A stretch of DNA of 64,000 nt from Leisingera caerulea DSM 24564 (GCF_000473325.1 NZ_AXBI01000019.1:62001-126000), one strand, 5' to 3'; positions 1 through 10,338 are shown, numbered from the stretch's first letter. The notes: generated from the letters alone by a model not told the origin. Made by a program: numbers and translations.

Positions 1-1
1 C

Positions 2-175
2 CCGCGCCAGGAGGAGATCCTGGAGATTGCCTTTGCCGGCAGCAGGCTGGCCCGTGTCAGCGCCCGCATGACCATGATGGGGCGGGAGTTTCACGATCTG
101 CTGACCCTTGTCCGCGACGGCGCCGAATGGCGCATCGTTGCAAAAGTGTTCTCATATGCCCCGCGGAAGGACTGA
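2..175 (+). CDS. C-terminal fragment of a probable NTF2/SnoaL-like (lumazine-binding fold) protein
   Basis: The reading frame is open from the left edge and ends at TGA 173-175, leaving 57 residues. The visible part (motifs GREFHDLLTLVRDG and EWRIVAKVFSY) fits the last two beta strands of NTF2-like/lumazine-binding small proteins, where a Trp-Arg-Ile-Val strand is typical. No catalytic residue can be judged from this piece. It lies 3 bp before the tautomerase gene on the same strand, so it is probably cotranscribed with it and with the nitronate monooxygenase. The family call rests on a short segment and is tentative; the gene itself is well supported by frame and spacing. Confidence 0.6.
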   Translation, partial: PRQEEILEIAFAGSRLARVSARMTMMGREFHDLLTLVRDGAEWRIVAKVFSYAPRKD

Positions 176-178
176 CCG

Positions 179-400
179 ATGCCCTATGTGAATATTAAAG
201 TGACGCGCGAAGGCGGCCCCGAGGGCACCGGCCCGAGTGCAGACCAGAAGGCGCAGCTGATCGCTGGTGTCACCGGCCTGTTGCACGATGTTCTGGGCAA
301 GAACCCTGCGACGACCTTTGTGGTGATCGACGAGGTCCCGCTGGAGGATTGGGGCATCGGCGGCCTGCCGGTGCAGGAGCACAGGGCCCAGGCGCAATGA
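179..400 (+). CDS. 4-oxalocrotonate tautomerase family protein
   Basis: This 73-residue protein begins Met-Pro-Tyr. After Met removal Pro becomes the N-terminal general base that defines the 4-OT tautomerase superfamily, whose members form small oligomers and interconvert enol and keto acids. A segment rich in Gly, Glu and Pro follows the first strand (residues 10-20), slightly longer than in the classic 62-residue enzymes. The gene starts 3 bp after the preceding stop, and its stop overlaps the next gene start (ATGA at 397-400), so the three genes look like one operon. The substrate is not evident. Confidence 0.85.
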   Translation: MPYVNIKVTREGGPEGTGPSADQKAQLIAGVTGLLHDVLGKNPATTFVVIDEVPLEDWGIGGLPVQEHRAQAQ

Positions 401-1368
401 AGACCCGGCTGACAGAGGCGCTGGGGATCGCCTGTCCGGTGATCCAGGCGCCGATGGCCTTTGCTGCGGGCGGCGCGCTGGCCAGCGCCGTCACGGATGC
501 CGGCGGGCTGGGCATGATCGGGGGCGCCTACGGCGATGCCGCGTGGATCAATCAGCAGTTCGATATCGCCGCCGGCACGCGCGCGGGCTGCGGACTGATC
601 ACCTGGAAGCTTGCGCAACAGCCGCATCTGCTGGATCAGGTGCTGGCGCGCGATCCGGCGGCGCTGTTTTTGTCCTTCGGCAATCCGGCACCCTTTGCAC
701 CGGCGGTCCGGGACGCCGGCGTGCCGTTGATCTGCCAAGTCCAGACCCTGCGCGATGCGCGGCAGGCACTGGACTGCGGCGCGGACATCGTTGTCGCCCA
801 GGGGGCGGATGCCGGCGGCCACGGCGAGGCCCGCGGCACCTTTGCCCTGGTGCCCGAAATCGCTGACGAGATCGCGCGCCGGAACAGCAAGGCGCTGCTG
901 TGCGCGGCCGGGGGCATCACCGACGGGCGCGGTCTGGCTGCGGCCCTGATGCTGGGGGCGGACGGTGCGGTGATCGGCACCCGGTTCTGGGCCTCGCGCG
1001 AGGCGCTGGTGCACCCGCGCATTCTGGCGCGCGCGCTGTCGGCGACGGGGGACGACACCATCCGCACGCGGGTGGTGGACGTGGTCCGCGGTTTTGACTG
1101 GCCCGGCCGCTACAACGGCCGGGTGCTGCGCAACCCGTTTATCCGGAAATGGCACGGCTCCGAAGACGCCTTGAAGCTGGGAACGGGTGCCGAAGCTGCA
1201 CAATGGGCGGCGGCTCAGGATGCCGGGGATCCGGATGTCGCGACCGCCTTTGCCGGCGAAGGTATCGGGCTGATCCGCTCTGCGCCGCCTGCCGGCGAAA
1301 TCCTGGTCAGCCTCGCTGCAGATGCACAGCGGTGCCTGGGGGCAGCGGCGTCCGTTGCCGGCGGCTGA
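397..1368 (+). CDS. Nitronate monooxygenase (2-nitropropane dioxygenase family)
   Basis: This 323-residue FMN-dependent TIM-barrel enzyme is predicted to oxidise alkyl nitronates, although many members of the family act on other substrates. The N-terminus (PVIQAPMAFAAGG), the ADAGGHGEAR segment that contributes the family His near FMN, and the later GGITDGRGLAAAL and GADGAVIGTRF phosphate-binding motifs are all present in order. An upstream in-frame extension is possible, but ATG 397 overlaps the tautomerase stop, fits the family N-terminus and is preferred. Together with the tautomerase it could form a small detoxification or degradation unit. The operon ends in front of a strong bidirectional terminator. 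Confidence 0.85.
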   Translation: MKTRLTEALGIACPVIQAPMAFAAGGALASAVTDAGGLGMIGGAYGDAAWINQQFDIAAGTRAGCGLITWKLAQQPHLLDQVLARDPAALFLSFGNPAPFAPAVRDAGVPLICQVQTLRDARQALDCGADIVVAQGADAGGHGEARGTFALVPEIADEIARRNSKALLCAAGGITDGRGLAAALMLGADGAVIGTRFWASREALVHPRILARALSATGDDTIRTRVVDVVRGFDWPGRYNGRVLRNPFIRKWHGSEDALKLGTGAEAAQWAAAQDAGDPDVATAFAGEGIGLIRSAPPAGEILVSLAADAQRCLGAAASVAGG

Positions 1369-1517
1369 ATGACACGCTGTGCCCCGCGGCACGGATCTGA
1401 ACGGGCTTGGCTGCCTGATATGCCAAGTGGTCCAGGCCGCAGCACAGGCGGTGCACGCACGGTGCACAGGGGGTGTACGCAAGGCACCCCCTTCCCTGCT
1501 TTCGCCTGAAGACGTGA

Positions 1518-1549
1518 AAAAGCCCCGGATGTTTCCATCCGGGGCTTTT
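1518..1549. terminator. Bidirectional intrinsic terminator between the tautomerase operon and nqr operon
   Basis: A perfect 14-bp stem, AAAAGCCCCGGATG paired with CATCCGGGGCTTTT around a TTTC loop, has an A run on one side and a T run on the other. It therefore works as a rho-independent terminator for the plus-strand nitronate monooxygenase unit and for the minus-strand nqr operon, whose last gene nqrF ends at 1573. The rest of 1369-1572 shows no gene. Confidence 0.9.
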
Positions 1550-1572
1550 GGTTTTCCTCTGCGCACTCCGGC

Positions 1573-2796
1573 TCAGCCGCCGAAGTCGTCGAGCATGATG
1601 TCCTCGCGGTCGACGCCCAGGTCCAGCAGCATGTTGATCACCGACTGGTTCATGATCGGCGGGCCGCACATGTAGAATTCGCAGTCTTCCGGCGCCGGGT
1701 GATCCTTGAGGTACTCCTCGTACAGAACGTTATGGATGAAGCCGGTGTAGCCTTTCCAGTCATCCTCCGGCTGCGCGTCGGACAGCGCCACGTGCCATTC
1801 GAAGTTGTCGAACTCCTCGGCCAGCTGGTCGAAGTCCTCGACAAAGAACATCTCCTTCTTCGAGCGCGCGCCGTACCAGAAGCTGATCTTGCGGTCCCGG
1901 TTCTCCAGGCGCTTCAGCTGGTCAAAGATGTGGCTGCGCATCGGCGCCATGCCGGCACCGCCGCCGATGAAGACCATTTCCTTCTGGGTGTCGCGGGCAA
2001 AGAACTCGCCGAACGGACCGGAAATGGTGACTTCATCGCCCGGCTTCAGGTTGAAGATGTAGGACGACATCTTGCCCGCCGGAATGTCGGTGGAGCCCGG
2101 CGGCGGCGACGCCACACGGACGTTCAGCATGATGATGCCCTTTTCGTCCGGGTAGTTCGCCATCGAATAGGCGCGTTCGATCGGCTCGTCCACGACGGAT
2201 TTATACTGCCACAGATTGAAGCGGTCCCAATCCTCGCGGTACTCCTCCTGAATGTCGAAGTCGGTATAGGCCAGCTGGTGCTCCGGCGCCTCGATCTGGA
2301 TATAGCCGCCGGCGCGGAAGTTCACATCCTCGCCTTCGGGCAGTTCCAGAACCAGCGCCTTGATGAAGGTCGCCACGTTGTCGTTCGACCGCACCTTGCA
2401 GCGCCATTTCTTGACGCCGAAGACCTCTTCGGGAACTTCGACTTCCATGTCCTGCTTGACCGCAACCTGACAGGACAGGCGGTCGCCGCAGGCGGCCTCG
2501 CGCTTGGTGATGTGGCTTTCCTCGGTCGGCAGGATCGAGCCGCCGCCGGAATGCACCCGCACCCGGCACTGGGCACAGGTGCCGCCGCCGCCGCAGGCGG
2601 AGGGGACGAACAGCTTCTCTGCCGCCAGCGTTTGCAGCAGCTTGCCGCCCGCAGGCACCGAGATGGTTTTTTCACCGTTGATGGTGATGTTGACATTGCC
2701 GGTCGCGACCAGGCGGGAGCGGGCGGCCAGGATGATGGCCACCAGCGCCAGCACGATCACCGTGAACAGGACAACGCCGAGCGTGAAAGTTTCCAT
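1573..2796 (-). CDS. nqrF: Na+-translocating NADH:quinone reductase subunit F
   Basis: This 407-residue subunit is the NADH-oxidising entry point of the sodium-pumping Na+-NQR complex in the inner membrane. A single N-terminal membrane helix (residues about 5-25) precedes a ferredoxin-type domain with [2Fe-2S] ligands Cys68, Cys74, Cys77 and Cys109. A ferredoxin-NADP reductase-like FAD and NADH domain follows (RAYSMANYP for [15 protein letters not shown] and CGPP for nucleotide). Length and domain order match the family. It is the last gene of the complete nqrABCDEF operon, 16 bp after nqrE, and ends at the bidirectional terminator. Confidence 0.98.
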   Translation of the reverse strand: METFTLGVVLFTVIVLALVAIILAARSRLVATGNVNITINGEKTISVPAGGKLLQTLAAEKLFVPSACGGGGTCAQCRVRVHSGGGSILPTEESHITKREAACGDRLSCQVAVKQDMEVEVPEEVFGVKKWRCKVRSNDNVATFIKALVLELPEGEDVNFRAGGYIQIEAPEHQLAYTDFDIQEEYREDWDRFNLWQYKSVVDEPIERAYSMANYPDEKGIIMLNVRVASPPPGSTDIPAGKMSSYIFNLKPGDEVTISGPFGEFFARDTQKEMVFIGGGAGMAPMRSHIFDQLKRLENRDRKISFWYGARSKKEMFFVEDFDQLAEEFDNFEWHVALSDAQPEDDWKGYTGFIHNVLYEEYLKDHPAPEDCEFYMCGPPIMNQSVINMLLDLGVDREDIMLDDFGG

Positions 2797-2812
2797 GTTT
2801 CCGCGCTCTCCC

Positions 2813-3421
2813 TTACAGTTTGACGCCGCTGAAGGACATGAAGGCCATCGCCATCAGACCCGCGGTGATAAAGGTGATGCCCAGGCCCTGCAGGCCATCC
2901 GGCACGTCGGAGTACTTCAGCTTCTCGCGCACGCCCGCCATCGCGGTGATCGCCAGCGCCCAGCCGAAGCCGGAGGAGAGGCCGTAGGTTGCCGCTTCGG
3001 CAAAGTTGTAGTCGCGCTCCACCATGAACAGCGAACCGCCCAGGATCGCGCAGTTCACCGTGATCAGCGGCAGGAAGACCCCCAGCGCGTTGTAAAGCGG
3101 CGGGAAATACTTATCGAGGATCATCTCCAGGATCTGCACCATCGCTGCAATCACCCCGATATAGGAGATCAGGCCGAGGAAGGTCAGATCCACATCCGGG
3201 AAGCCCGCCCAGGCCAGCGCGCCGGGTTTCAGCAGGTAAGTCAGCAGCAGGTTGTTGGTGGGCACAGTAATGGCCTGCACCAGCATCACCGAAATCCCCA
3301 GCCCCAGCGCGGTGGAGATCTTCTTGGACACCGCGATGAAGGTGCACATGCCCAGGAAGAAGGAAAGCGCGAGGTTCTCGACAAAGATGGCCTTAACGGC
3401 GAGTGAAATCAGCCCTTCCAT
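2813..3421 (-). CDS. nqrE: Na+-NQR membrane subunit E
   Basis: This 202-residue, six-helix membrane protein is homologous to NqrD and to Rnf subunits and forms part of the sodium channel and intramembrane iron site of Na+-NQR. The segments [18 protein letters not shown] and VNCAILGG contain the conserved cysteines that in the family coordinate the iron between NqrD and NqrE. The start codon overlaps the nqrD stop by 1 bp, indicating translational coupling. The length is typical. Confidence 0.97.
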   Translation of the reverse strand: MEGLISLAVKAIFVENLALSFFLGMCTFIAVSKKISTALGLGISVMLVQAITVPTNNLLLTYLLKPGALAWAGFPDVDLTFLGLISYIGVIAAMVQILEMILDKYFPPLYNALGVFLPLITVNCAILGGSLFMVERDYNFAEAATYGLSSGFGWALAITAMAGVREKLKYSDVPDGLQGLGITFITAGLMAMAFMSFSGVKL

Positions 3422-4074
3422 CAGTGCGCCTCCACGGATTGGATTTTATATTCACGCTCTTCCACCTGGTTCGGCTTCCAGGTGCGGAAACCCCAGATCA
3501 GCAGGCCGATCACAAAGAACGCCGAGGGCGGCAGCAGCAGCATGCCGTTCGGCACATACCAGCCGCCGTTGTTCACGGTTTCCAGAATGGTGATGCCGAA
3601 CAGGGAGCCGGAGCCGAACAACTCGCGGACCACACCGACCAGCATCAGGATCAGGCCATAGCCCAGACCATTGCCCAGACCGTCGATGAAGGACGCCACC
3701 GGCGGGTTGCTCATGGCGAACGCCTCGGCGCGGCCCATCACGATGCAGTTGGTGATGATCAGGCCGACAAAGACCGACAAGGTCTTGGAGATCTCAAAGG
3801 CGTAGGCCTTGAGCACCTGGTCCACCAGGATCACCAGCGAGGCGATGATCACCATCTGCACGATGATCCGGATCGAGCTGGGGATCTGATTGCGCAGGAT
3901 CGAGATGAACATCGACGAGAACGCGGTCACAAAAGTCACCGCCAGGGTCATCACAAAGGCCACCTGCAGCGACGAGGTCACCGCCAGCGCCGAGCAGATG
4001 CCCAGCACCTGCAGGGTGATCGGGTTGTTGTCGACCAACGGGTCGATCAGCATGTCTTTCTTGCTCTGGGACAT
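3421..4074 (-). CDS. nqrD: Na+-NQR membrane subunit D
   Basis: This 217-residue protein has six predicted transmembrane helices and is paralogous to NqrE. The segments [11 protein letters not shown] and [16 protein letters not shown] carry the paired conserved cysteines of the family, which with NqrE hold an iron centre in the membrane for electron transfer coupled to Na+ transport. It overlaps nqrC by 1 bp upstream and nqrE by 1 bp downstream, so the operon is tightly coupled. Confidence 0.97.
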   Translation of the reverse strand: MSQSKKDMLIDPLVDNNPITLQVLGICSALAVTSSLQVAFVMTLAVTFVTAFSSMFISILRNQIPSSIRIIVQMVIIASLVILVDQVLKAYAFEISKTLSVFVGLIITNCIVMGRAEAFAMSNPPVASFIDGLGNGLGYGLILMLVGVVRELFGSGSLFGITILETVNNGGWYVPNGMLLLPPSAFFVIGLLIWGFRTWKPNQVEEREYKIQSVEAH

Positions 4075-4877
4075 CAGAACTCTCCCGCTTGCAGTGACTT
4101 GAGGAACGGCCCGTAGCCTTCTTCGCCCATCCAGAACCGCACCAGGTTATCGACCCCGACAGAGGTCAGCGTCGCACCGGCGAGGGCGTCGATGTGGTGT
4201 TCGGGGCCGGCGGCAGGCACGGTCTTGGACACGGTGATCTCCAGATCGCCGTCTTCATCCCGCAGCTCCTTGCCATGCCACAGCGCTTTCCAGCGCGGGT
4301 TGTCCACCTCGGCGCCCAGGCCCGGGGTCTCGCCGTGCTGATAGAACTGCAGGCCAAAGATGTCGTTGCCGTTCTCCTCCACCGCGATGAAGCCATAGAG
4401 GGTCGACCACAGGCCATAGCCGTGGACCGGCAGGATCACCTTGTCCAGATCGCCGTCTTCCTCGCGCAGCAGATACACGGTCTTGTAGCGCGACTGGCGG
4501 CCGATGCCCGCCGGGTCGTTCTCCAGCTCGCGGCTCAGTTCCGGGTCCTGCGCGGCGGCTAGGCCGTCGAAGGTGGCAGCGTCGAACTGGTCGGTGAAGG
4601 TGTTGGTTTCCAGATCCAGCACCTGCGGCTCGAACGCGGCAAAGGCTTCGGCCACATTCTGGCCCGGCTCATAAAGGCCGGCCACCTGCAGAACGTTCAG
4701 CTGCTTGTCGCGCTTCTTGTTGGTTTCCTGCACCGGACGCAGGGACACGGCGGCGGTGGACACGATCATCGAGGCCACCAGGCAGACGGCGACAGCGATG
4801 AACACGGTCTTGCCAACCGAATCCGGCGATGCGGCAAGGAAGCGGCCAATCAGGCCCTTGCTTTGGGTATCAGCCAT
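4074..4877 (-). CDS. nqrC: Na+-NQR subunit C (covalent FMN)
   Basis: This 267-residue subunit has one N-terminal transmembrane helix (residues about 22-42) and a periplasmic flavin domain. The FMN attachment motif is ALAGATLTS, with Thr236 as the expected phosphodiester-linked residue; the usual Ser before Gly is Ala here, a minor change. NqrC passes electrons toward NqrB. Attachment requires an ApbE flavin transferase, for which I see no gene in this window. The gene overlaps nqrB by 8 bp. Confidence 0.97.
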   Translation of the reverse strand: MADTQSKGLIGRFLAASPDSVGKTVFIAVAVCLVASMIVSTAAVSLRPVQETNKKRDKQLNVLQVAGLYEPGQNVAEAFAAFEPQVLDLETNTFTDQFDAATFDGLAAAQDPELSRELENDPAGIGRQSRYKTVYLLREEDGDLDKVILPVHGYGLWSTLYGFIAVEENGNDIFGLQFYQHGETPGLGAEVDNPRWKALWHGKELRDEDGDLEITVSKTVPAAGPEHHIDALAGATLTSVGVDNLVRFWMGEEGYGPFLKSLQAGEF

Positions 4878-6078
4878 AGCGGCGCGCCCTCCGTTTGATG
4901 TTTGCCTGCACGACGAAGTAGTCGATCAGCGGTGCAAAGACGTTGCCGAACAGGATCGCCAGCATCATGCCTTCGGGGAAGGCCGGGTTCAGCACCCGGA
5001 TCAGCACCACCATCACACCGATCAGCGCGCCATATATGTAGCGGCCCGCGTTGGTGTGGCTGGCCGAAACCGGCTCTGTCACCATGAACACCAGGCCAAA
5101 GGCATAGCCGCCCAGAACCAGGTGCCAGTACCACGGCATCGCAAACATCGGGTTGGTGTCAGAGCCAATGAGGTTCAGCAGCACCGAGAAGGCGATCATG
5201 CCGCCCAGGCAGCCCACGATCAGGCGCCAGTTGGCGATCTTGGTGGCCAGCAGGAAGACCAGTCCGATGGCACAGGCCAGCGTCGAGGTTTCGCCAAAGC
5301 TGCCCTGGATGGTGCCATAGAAGGCGTCCGACCATTCAATGCCCTTGGCGGCCAGTGCCTGGAAACCGTCAGCAGCAGAGACCCCCAGCGCGGTCGCGCC
5401 GGAGAAGCCGTCAACCGGGGTCCAGACAGAGTCGCCCGACATATTGGCCGGATAGGCGAAATACAGAAACGCACGGCCGGTCAGTGCCGGGTTCAGGAAG
5501 TTTTTGCCGGTGCCGCCAAAAACTTCCTTGCCGATCACCACGCCGAAGATGATGCCAAGCGCCACCTGCCACAGCGGCGTCGAGGCCGGCAGGATCAGCG
5601 TGTACAGCATCGAGGTCACCAGGAAGCCCTCGTTCACCTCATGGCCGCGCACGGTGGCAAAGATGACTTCAAAGATGCCGCCCGCAACCAGCGTCACAAT
5701 ATAAAGCGGCAGGAAATACAGGAACCCGTGCGCGATATTGGCCAGCGGGTTCGACGCATCCAGCGAAATCCCCAGCGCCTGCAGCACCGCAACGCGCCAG
5801 CCGGTGGCCGCGTCCGCCCCCAGCATCGCAATCGCGGAGTTGGTCTGGAAGCCGGTGTTGTACATGCCCCACAGAATGCAGGGGATGGTGGCGATCACCA
5901 CATAGGTCATGATCCGCTTCATATCGATGTAAGAGCGGGCATGCGGCGCCACGGTGGTGACGGTTTTCGGGGTATAAAGGAAGGACTCCACCATTTCGTA
6001 GACGGGGAAGTACTTCTCGTACTTGCCTCCCTTCTCGAAATGCGGCTCGATCCTGTCAAAGAAGCTGCGCAATCCCAT
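4870..6078 (-). CDS. nqrB: Na+-NQR membrane subunit B (covalent FMN, riboflavin)
   Basis: This 402-residue polytopic membrane protein is the largest membrane subunit of Na+-NQR and the site of the sodium path and quinone interaction. The flavinylation motif [10 protein letters not shown] puts the covalent FMN on Thr229. A soluble N-terminal stretch of about 55 residues is followed by around ten hydrophobic helices. The length is close to that of characterised NqrB proteins. It starts 5 bp after nqrA and overlaps nqrC. Confidence 0.98.
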   Translation of the reverse strand: MGLRSFFDRIEPHFEKGGKYEKYFPVYEMVESFLYTPKTVTTVAPHARSYIDMKRIMTYVVIATIPCILWGMYNTGFQTNSAIAMLGADAATGWRVAVLQALGISLDASNPLANIAHGFLYFLPLYIVTLVAGGIFEVIFATVRGHEVNEGFLVTSMLYTLILPASTPLWQVALGIIFGVVIGKEVFGGTGKNFLNPALTGRAFLYFAYPANMSGDSVWTPVDGFSGATALGVSAADGFQALAAKGIEWSDAFYGTIQGSFGETSTLACAIGLVFLLATKIANWRLIVGCLGGMIAFSVLLNLIGSDTNPMFAMPWYWHLVLGGYAFGLVFMVTEPVSASHTNAGRYIYGALIGVMVVLIRVLNPAFPEGMMLAILFGNVFAPLIDYFVVQANIKRRARRYG

Positions 6079-6083
6079 CCGGC

Positions 6084-7427
6084 TCAGCCCTCCTTTTCAA
6101 TCTTGGTCAGGCTGTCGCGCAGCGCCAGCCCGTATTCGTACTTGGCCGGGCAGGCAAAGCCGACGAGGCCCAGGTCCTCTTCGTCAAGCTCCAGCGCGCC
6201 CAGTTCCTGTGCGGAGTCGGTGTCCATCACCAGCAGCGCGCGCAGCAATTGCGTCGGCAGGTAGTCCTGCGGCATCAGCCGCTCAAACGTGCCGGTGGGC
6301 ACCATCGCCCGGCGGCCGCCGTTCAGGTTGCTGGTCAGGTTGAACAGCTTGCGGCTGAGGGCAGAGCCCAGCACCGGCTGCACGGCGTATTTGCCGGGCA
6401 TCGGGCGGATCCAGCCCATCGGGATCTGCTCGCGGTCTTCCTCGATGATCGCGACCTGGCGCGCAAAGCGGCCCAGGTAGGCCAGCGGGCCTGCCGCCTG
6501 GCGGCCCGACAGGATCGAACCGGAGATCACCCGCACCGGGCCGTCCACGGCGATCTCGCCGCGGGTCAGCTCGTCGGTGGAGGCGCCCGACACAGTGCGG
6601 ACCAGACGCGGCGCGCGCGCAGCGGGACCGGCCAGCGCAACCACGACAGAGGGGTCCAGATGACCGGTCATCAGCAGGCGGCCGATGGCGATCACGTCCT
6701 GATAGGACACGGTCCAGACCTGATCGTCCGCGCGGACCGGGTGCAGGAAGTGGATGTGGGTGCCGGCCAGGCCCGAGGGATGCGGCCCGTCAAAGGCGGC
6801 CGCTTCCACACCGGCAACGCCGGTGCCGGGGATGCTGTCGCCTGCCTTCTGGCACAGGAAGGTGGTGCCGTCGGTCAGCAGGGTGATTGCCTTCAGGCCC
6901 GCCTCGAACGCCTCCGCAGCGTCATTGATGATCACTGCGGCATCGGCGGCCAGCGGCTCGCTGTCCATCGCGGTCACAAAAATCGCCTCGGGCTTGGAGC
7001 CCGGCTGCGGCATCTTGGAATAGGGACGGGTGCGGAACGCGCTCCACAGGCCGGCCGCGCACAGTTTGGCGGTCAGGCCCTCGGCGGTATCCGCATCGCC
7101 AACGGCGGAGAAATCAATGCCCTTGTCCTCGGCATCCGAAATCTCGATCACCACGCTTTGCAGCACGCGGCGCGCACCGCGGTTGATCGCCACGACCTTG
7201 CCGGTCATCGGCGCCACCATCACGGCGTCTTCCGCGTCCTTATGGCAGAACAGCGGGGTGCCGCGCTGGACATCATCGCCTTCCTGCACCAGCATGCGGG
7301 GCTTCAGACCCAGATAGTCGGGGCCCAGCACGGCCACCGAGGTGATGGCGGGGCCCGGGTGGATTGTCTGTTCCGGTGCGCCTGTCACCGGCAGATCCAG
7401 CCCCTTTCTCAAGTTAAATGTTTTCAT
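6084..7427 (-). CDS. nqrA: Na+-NQR subunit A
   Basis: This 447-residue soluble subunit is the first gene of the nqr operon. The N-terminus [16 protein letters not shown] matches the family and supports the ATG at 7427 over a TTG seven codons upstream; a GGAGGG ribosome site lies about 11 bases before it. NqrA docks on the membrane complex and affects quinone reduction. The operon order A-B-C-D-E-F is the usual one and no gene is missing. Transcription must begin within the 357-bp gap upstream. Confidence 0.97.
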   Translation of the reverse strand: MKTFNLRKGLDLPVTGAPEQTIHPGPAITSVAVLGPDYLGLKPRMLVQEGDDVQRGTPLFCHKDAEDAVMVAPMTGKVVAINRGARRVLQSVVIEISDAEDKGIDFSAVGDADTAEGLTAKLCAAGLWSAFRTRPYSKMPQPGSKPEAIFVTAMDSEPLAADAAVIINDAAEAFEAGLKAITLLTDGTTFLCQKAGDSIPGTGVAGVEAAAFDGPHPSGLAGTHIHFLHPVRADDQVWTVSYQDVIAIGRLLMTGHLDPSVVVALAGPAARAPRLVRTVSGASTDELTRGEIAVDGPVRVISGSILSGRQAAGPLAYLGRFARQVAIIEEDREQIPMGWIRPMPGKYAVQPVLGSALSRKLFNLTSNLNGGRRAMVPTGTFERLMPQDYLPTQLLRALLVMDTDSAQELGALELDEEDLGLVGFACPAKYEYGLALRDSLTKIEKEG

Positions 7428-7784
7428 ATTTGCGCTACGTCCCTCCAAGGCCGAATCCCGTGGCGGTTCTTACCCCGTTCCGGCAGCGGCGGCAAAGAAA
7501 ACGCACAAAACGCCGTTTTCCGCACATCCGCACAGCCTGTCCTGATTTCCGGCGCACTCGAATCAAATTCGGCACCGAATGGCAAGGCTGTCCCCCGGCC
7601 TGTTCCCCAATTTCCTGTGCACTGCGCGCTTTTATCAGACTGTTGGCGCTCACGATGCTCGGGAAACCGTCAAAGCTGACAGGCAGAAACGGCAACGCCT
7701 TTCCGGCAGGCCCAGCCAGGGCGGGCCAGCGTGCCTGCCAGTCGCAACAGGCGGTTGAAACTGATTCTACCAAATACTGCGTAT
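7428..7784. other. Intergenic region upstream of nqrA
   Basis: These 357 bases separate the 3' end of the enolase-superfamily gene from nqrA, both on the minus strand, so they should hold the nqr promoter. I could not pick a convincing -35/-10 pair. The only clear structure is the inverted repeat AAAACG-C-CGTTTT at 7507-7519, about 80-90 bases upstream of the nqrA start, which could be a protein site. Short frames crossing the region show no family signal. Confidence 0.5.
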
Positions 7785-8909
7785 TCAGGCGTCCCAGACG
7801 GCCTGCGGCGCGCCCATCAGATCCCGGTCGACGGTAATCCCCAACCCCGGCGCATCCGGCACCAGAACGCCGCCGTCCTTGACCGGCGCGTCGAACTCGG
7901 CGGTTTTCAGCGTCACCATATCGCGGCAATCCAGAATGCAGCGCAGTGACCGCTCCGGCACCGTGGCGCCCAGATGGGCAATGGCAGAAAACGCGATGGC
8001 GGAGCCGACGGTGTCCTGCACGCTGACAGTGGCGCCGGCAGCCAGGCAGATGTCCCTATGCCGCCGCCCATGGGTCAGCCCGCCCGCCTTGGAGATCTTG
8101 AGGCCGATACCGTCGGCCACATCCTGTGCCAGCATCAGCGCGATGTCCTCATCCTGCTGCACCAGCTCATCCAGGATGATCGGCACCGTGCAGCGCTTGC
8201 GCAGCGACATGGTCTCGCGCCAGGTCCTGCAGGGGGCTTCCAGCACGAAATCGAGCCCCTCCGGCAGCATCCGCAGCATCCGCAGCGCGGTTTCCGGCGT
8301 CAGGCCACCATTGGCATCCACCAGAAAGAACTCGCCCGGCTGCCGGTCGGCCAGCGACGCTCGGATGCGCTCGGCGTCCAGCTCCGGGCCGCCCTCGGCA
8401 TCCAGCGCGCCAATCTTCACCGAATGGCCCAGGTATCCCATCTCGCGGTGCCGCGCGACGCGGGCGCGCATGTCTTCGGGGCTGCCCGCATAGATCGAGG
8501 AGATCACTGGCAAGCGCTTGCCGGTGGAGCCGCCCAGCAATTCGCAGACCGGCATGTTCACCGACTTTCCGAACAGGTCCCAGCAGGCGAGATCAATCGC
8601 GGATTTGGCATGGTTATGGCCCAGCAGCGCCTCATCCATCGCCTCATTGATGCGGTCCATCTGCCGCGGGTCGCGGCCCAGCAGGTACGGTGCAATCTCC
8701 GCAATCCCTGACCGCACACCCAGCGCATGCGCGGCGATATAGCTGGAGCCGAATGGCGTGCTTTCGCCCCAGCCCTCCAGCCCCGTATCGGTGGTGATCC
8801 GCACGAAAGAGGCATCAAAACTGCGGTACTCCCGCCCTCCCGACAGCCTGTAGACGCCGCCCGAGTATGGCAGATCCAGTTGATACAGTTCGATCTTTCT
8901 GATCTTCAT
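7785..8909 (-). CDS. Mandelate racemase/muconate lactonizing family enzyme (possible hydroxyproline or betaine epimerase/dehydratase)
   Basis: This 374-residue enolase-superfamily enzyme has both barrel lysines of the muconate-lactonizing subgroup: Lys165 in SVKIG and Lys271 in LKISKAGG. Metal ligands are Asp198 (LVDANGG), Glu224 (LEAP) and Asp247/Glu248. The layout resembles hydroxyproline-betaine 2-epimerase and cis-3-hydroxyproline dehydratase, but that subfamily call is my inference. Its start overlaps the dehydrogenase stop by 4 bp, and it is the last gene of a minus-strand unit that includes a Rieske oxygenase. That context supports a role in breakdown of an N-methylated or hydroxylated amino acid. 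Confidence 0.8.
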   Translation of the reverse strand: MKIRKIELYQLDLPYSGGVYRLSGGREYRSFDASFVRITTDTGLEGWGESTPFGSSYIAAHALGVRSGIAEIAPYLLGRDPRQMDRINEAMDEALLGHNHAKSAIDLACWDLFGKSVNMPVCELLGGSTGKRLPVISSIYAGSPEDMRARVARHREMGYLGHSVKIGALDAEGGPELDAERIRASLADRQPGEFFLVDANGGLTPETALRMLRMLPEGLDFVLEAPCRTWRETMSLRKRCTVPIILDELVQQDEDIALMLAQDVADGIGLKISKAGGLTHGRRHRDICLAAGATVSVQDTVGSAIAFSAIAHLGATVPERSLRCILDCRDMVTLKTAEFDAPVKDGGVLVPDAPGLGITVDRDLMGAPQAVWDA

Positions 8910-10000
8910 GCCTCAACCTCGGGGATCATCAGAACCAGCTTGCCGGTGTGTTTCTTGCTCAGAAAATCCTCCTGCGCCGTGGCAATCTCGCTCAGCGGAT
9001 AGGTCTTGGCGACAAGCGGGCGGATTTCACCGGCCTCGATGTAGGCGATCAGATTGGCGAACACCTCATCCTCCTGAAAGGTGCAGCCCATCAGGGTCAG
9101 GTCCTTGAGGTAGAGCGTGCGCACGTCGATTTCGCTGATCGGCCCGGCGATGGCGCCGGCGGTGGCGTAACGCCCGCCGCGCCGTAAAACATCCATAAAA
9201 GCGGGCCATTGCTCACCAGCCACAAGATCAACCACCACGTCGATGGACCCCTCACCCAGGTCTGCCCGCAGATCGGCGTTGCGGTCGATAACGCGGTCCG
9301 CCCCCAGCGCCAGCACCTCATCCGCCTTGGCGGCAGAGGACAGCGCAATCACGGTGGCGCCGCGGCGTTTGGCCAGCTGCACAGCGGCGGAACCCACACC
9401 ACCGGACGCACCGGAGATCAGCACGGTTTCCGCACCCAAGCCGACACGGTGCAGCATGTTCTCCGCCGTGGAATAGGCACAGGGGATTGAGGCCAGCTCC
9501 GCATCCGACCAATCGCAATTGACCGCGTGCGTCTCGCGCGCAGGCGCCACTGCGAACTGGGCAAATCCGCCGTCGCATTCGCTGCCGAAGGTCCAGCATT
9601 CATAAGGCCGGTAATCGACGTAAGAGCGCAGCATATTGCGCACCAGCACCCGCTCGCCGATGCGGGCGGCGTCAACGCCCTCCCCCACTGCCGCGATATA
9701 CCCGCAGGCGTCCGCGCCCTGAATACGGGGAAATTCCAGTGGCTTGCCGGACCAGCTGGCGTCGTCGTCATTGACGCTGTCAAAACCTGTGGCGCCGCCC
9801 GCGTTGGTGTCGGCGTCGACCGCCTTGGAATACCAGCCGATACGGGTGTTGATATCAGTGTTGTTGATGCCCGCCGCCGCGACGCGGATCAGCACCTCGC
9901 CCGGCCCGGGCTGCGGCACCGGCACATCGGTGCGGTACTCCAGCTTGTCGATGCCGCCGTGGCCGGTCAGCAGAACCGCCGCCATTTTCTCCGGAATCAT
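8906..10000 (-). CDS. Medium-chain dehydrogenase/quinone oxidoreductase family protein
   Basis: This 364-residue MDR-superfamily protein has the GroES-like N-terminal fold with the segment GEVLIRVAAAGINNTDINTRIG and the nucleotide motif GASGGVGSAAVQLAK. The position that holds the catalytic-zinc Cys in alcohol dehydrogenases is Asn here, so it is more likely a zinc-free NADPH-dependent reductase or dehydrogenase than a classical alcohol dehydrogenase. A long insertion rich in Asp and Gly (residues about 60-85) comes before the GADACGYI motif. It shares a 4-bp overlap with the enolase-superfamily gene downstream and probably acts in the same pathway. Confidence 0.8.
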   Translation of the reverse strand: MIPEKMAAVLLTGHGGIDKLEYRTDVPVPQPGPGEVLIRVAAAGINNTDINTRIGWYSKAVDADTNAGGATGFDSVNDDDASWSGKPLEFPRIQGADACGYIAAVGEGVDAARIGERVLVRNMLRSYVDYRPYECWTFGSECDGGFAQFAVAPARETHAVNCDWSDAELASIPCAYSTAENMLHRVGLGAETVLISGASGGVGSAAVQLAKRRGATVIALSSAAKADEVLALGADRVIDRNADLRADLGEGSIDVVVDLVAGEQWPAFMDVLRRGGRYATAGAIAGPISEIDVRTLYLKDLTLMGCTFQEDEVFANLIAYIEAGEIRPLVAKTYPLSEIATAQEDFLSKKHTGKLVLMIPEVEA

Positions 10001-10054
10001 GCCCCTGCCTCCCTTTGGTGATTAGATTGGCCGGCCCTCCCCTGCCGGCCAAAG

Positions 10055-10086
10055 CAGGGTGCCGTCCCCGCAGGAACGGCACCCTG
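10055..10086. terminator. GC-rich hairpin between the small-protein gene and the dehydrogenase gene
   Basis: CAGGGTGCCGT pairs with ACGGCACCCTG (11 bp) around a 10-base loop. No T run follows on either strand, so it is not a classical intrinsic terminator. It may partially terminate or stabilise mRNA between the ALDH/Rieske part and the dehydrogenase/enolase part of the unit. Confidence 0.45.
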
Positions 10087-10095
10087 AAACGTGTA

Positions 10096-10335
10096 TCACA
10101 GCTCCAGCGGATGCGCGCGGCCGCGCTCCGCCAGGCGGCGGTTCAGCTCTTTCGCTTCCGGCCGCCCGGCCTCCAGCGCAAAGACAAAGGCGTGGGTCAG
10201 GTAGAAGCAGGCCGCATCAATGTTGCCCGCGGCCTCCGCCTGATCACCGGCCAGAGTGTACAGCCGCACCAGCTCTACGCTGTCCTTGTCCTCATGCGCC
10301 TGCAGCAGCGCCCGGTCGAGCTCGTCGCGGTTCAT
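10096..10335 (-). CDS. Small helical protein, unknown function
   Basis: This 79-residue acidic protein consists almost entirely of predicted amphipathic helix, with a TPR-like pattern (RLYTLAGDQAEAAGNIDAAC, then FYLTHAFVFALEAG). I do not recognise a named family. It sits 3 bp after the aldehyde dehydrogenase gene on the same strand and upstream of the GC-rich hairpin, so it is expressed with the Rieske/ALDH unit. It may be an accessory protein for that pathway, but the sequence gives no catalytic residues to support this. Confidence 0.75.
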   Translation of the reverse strand: MNRDELDRALLQAHEDKDSVELVRLYTLAGDQAEAAGNIDAACFYLTHAFVFALEAGRPEAKELNRRLAERGRAHPLEL

Positions 10336-10338
10336 GGC

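Noticed and set aside
10055..10086. Full rho-independent terminator
   Set aside because: The stem is strong but lacks a T run on either strand, so I list it only as a low-confidence hairpin.
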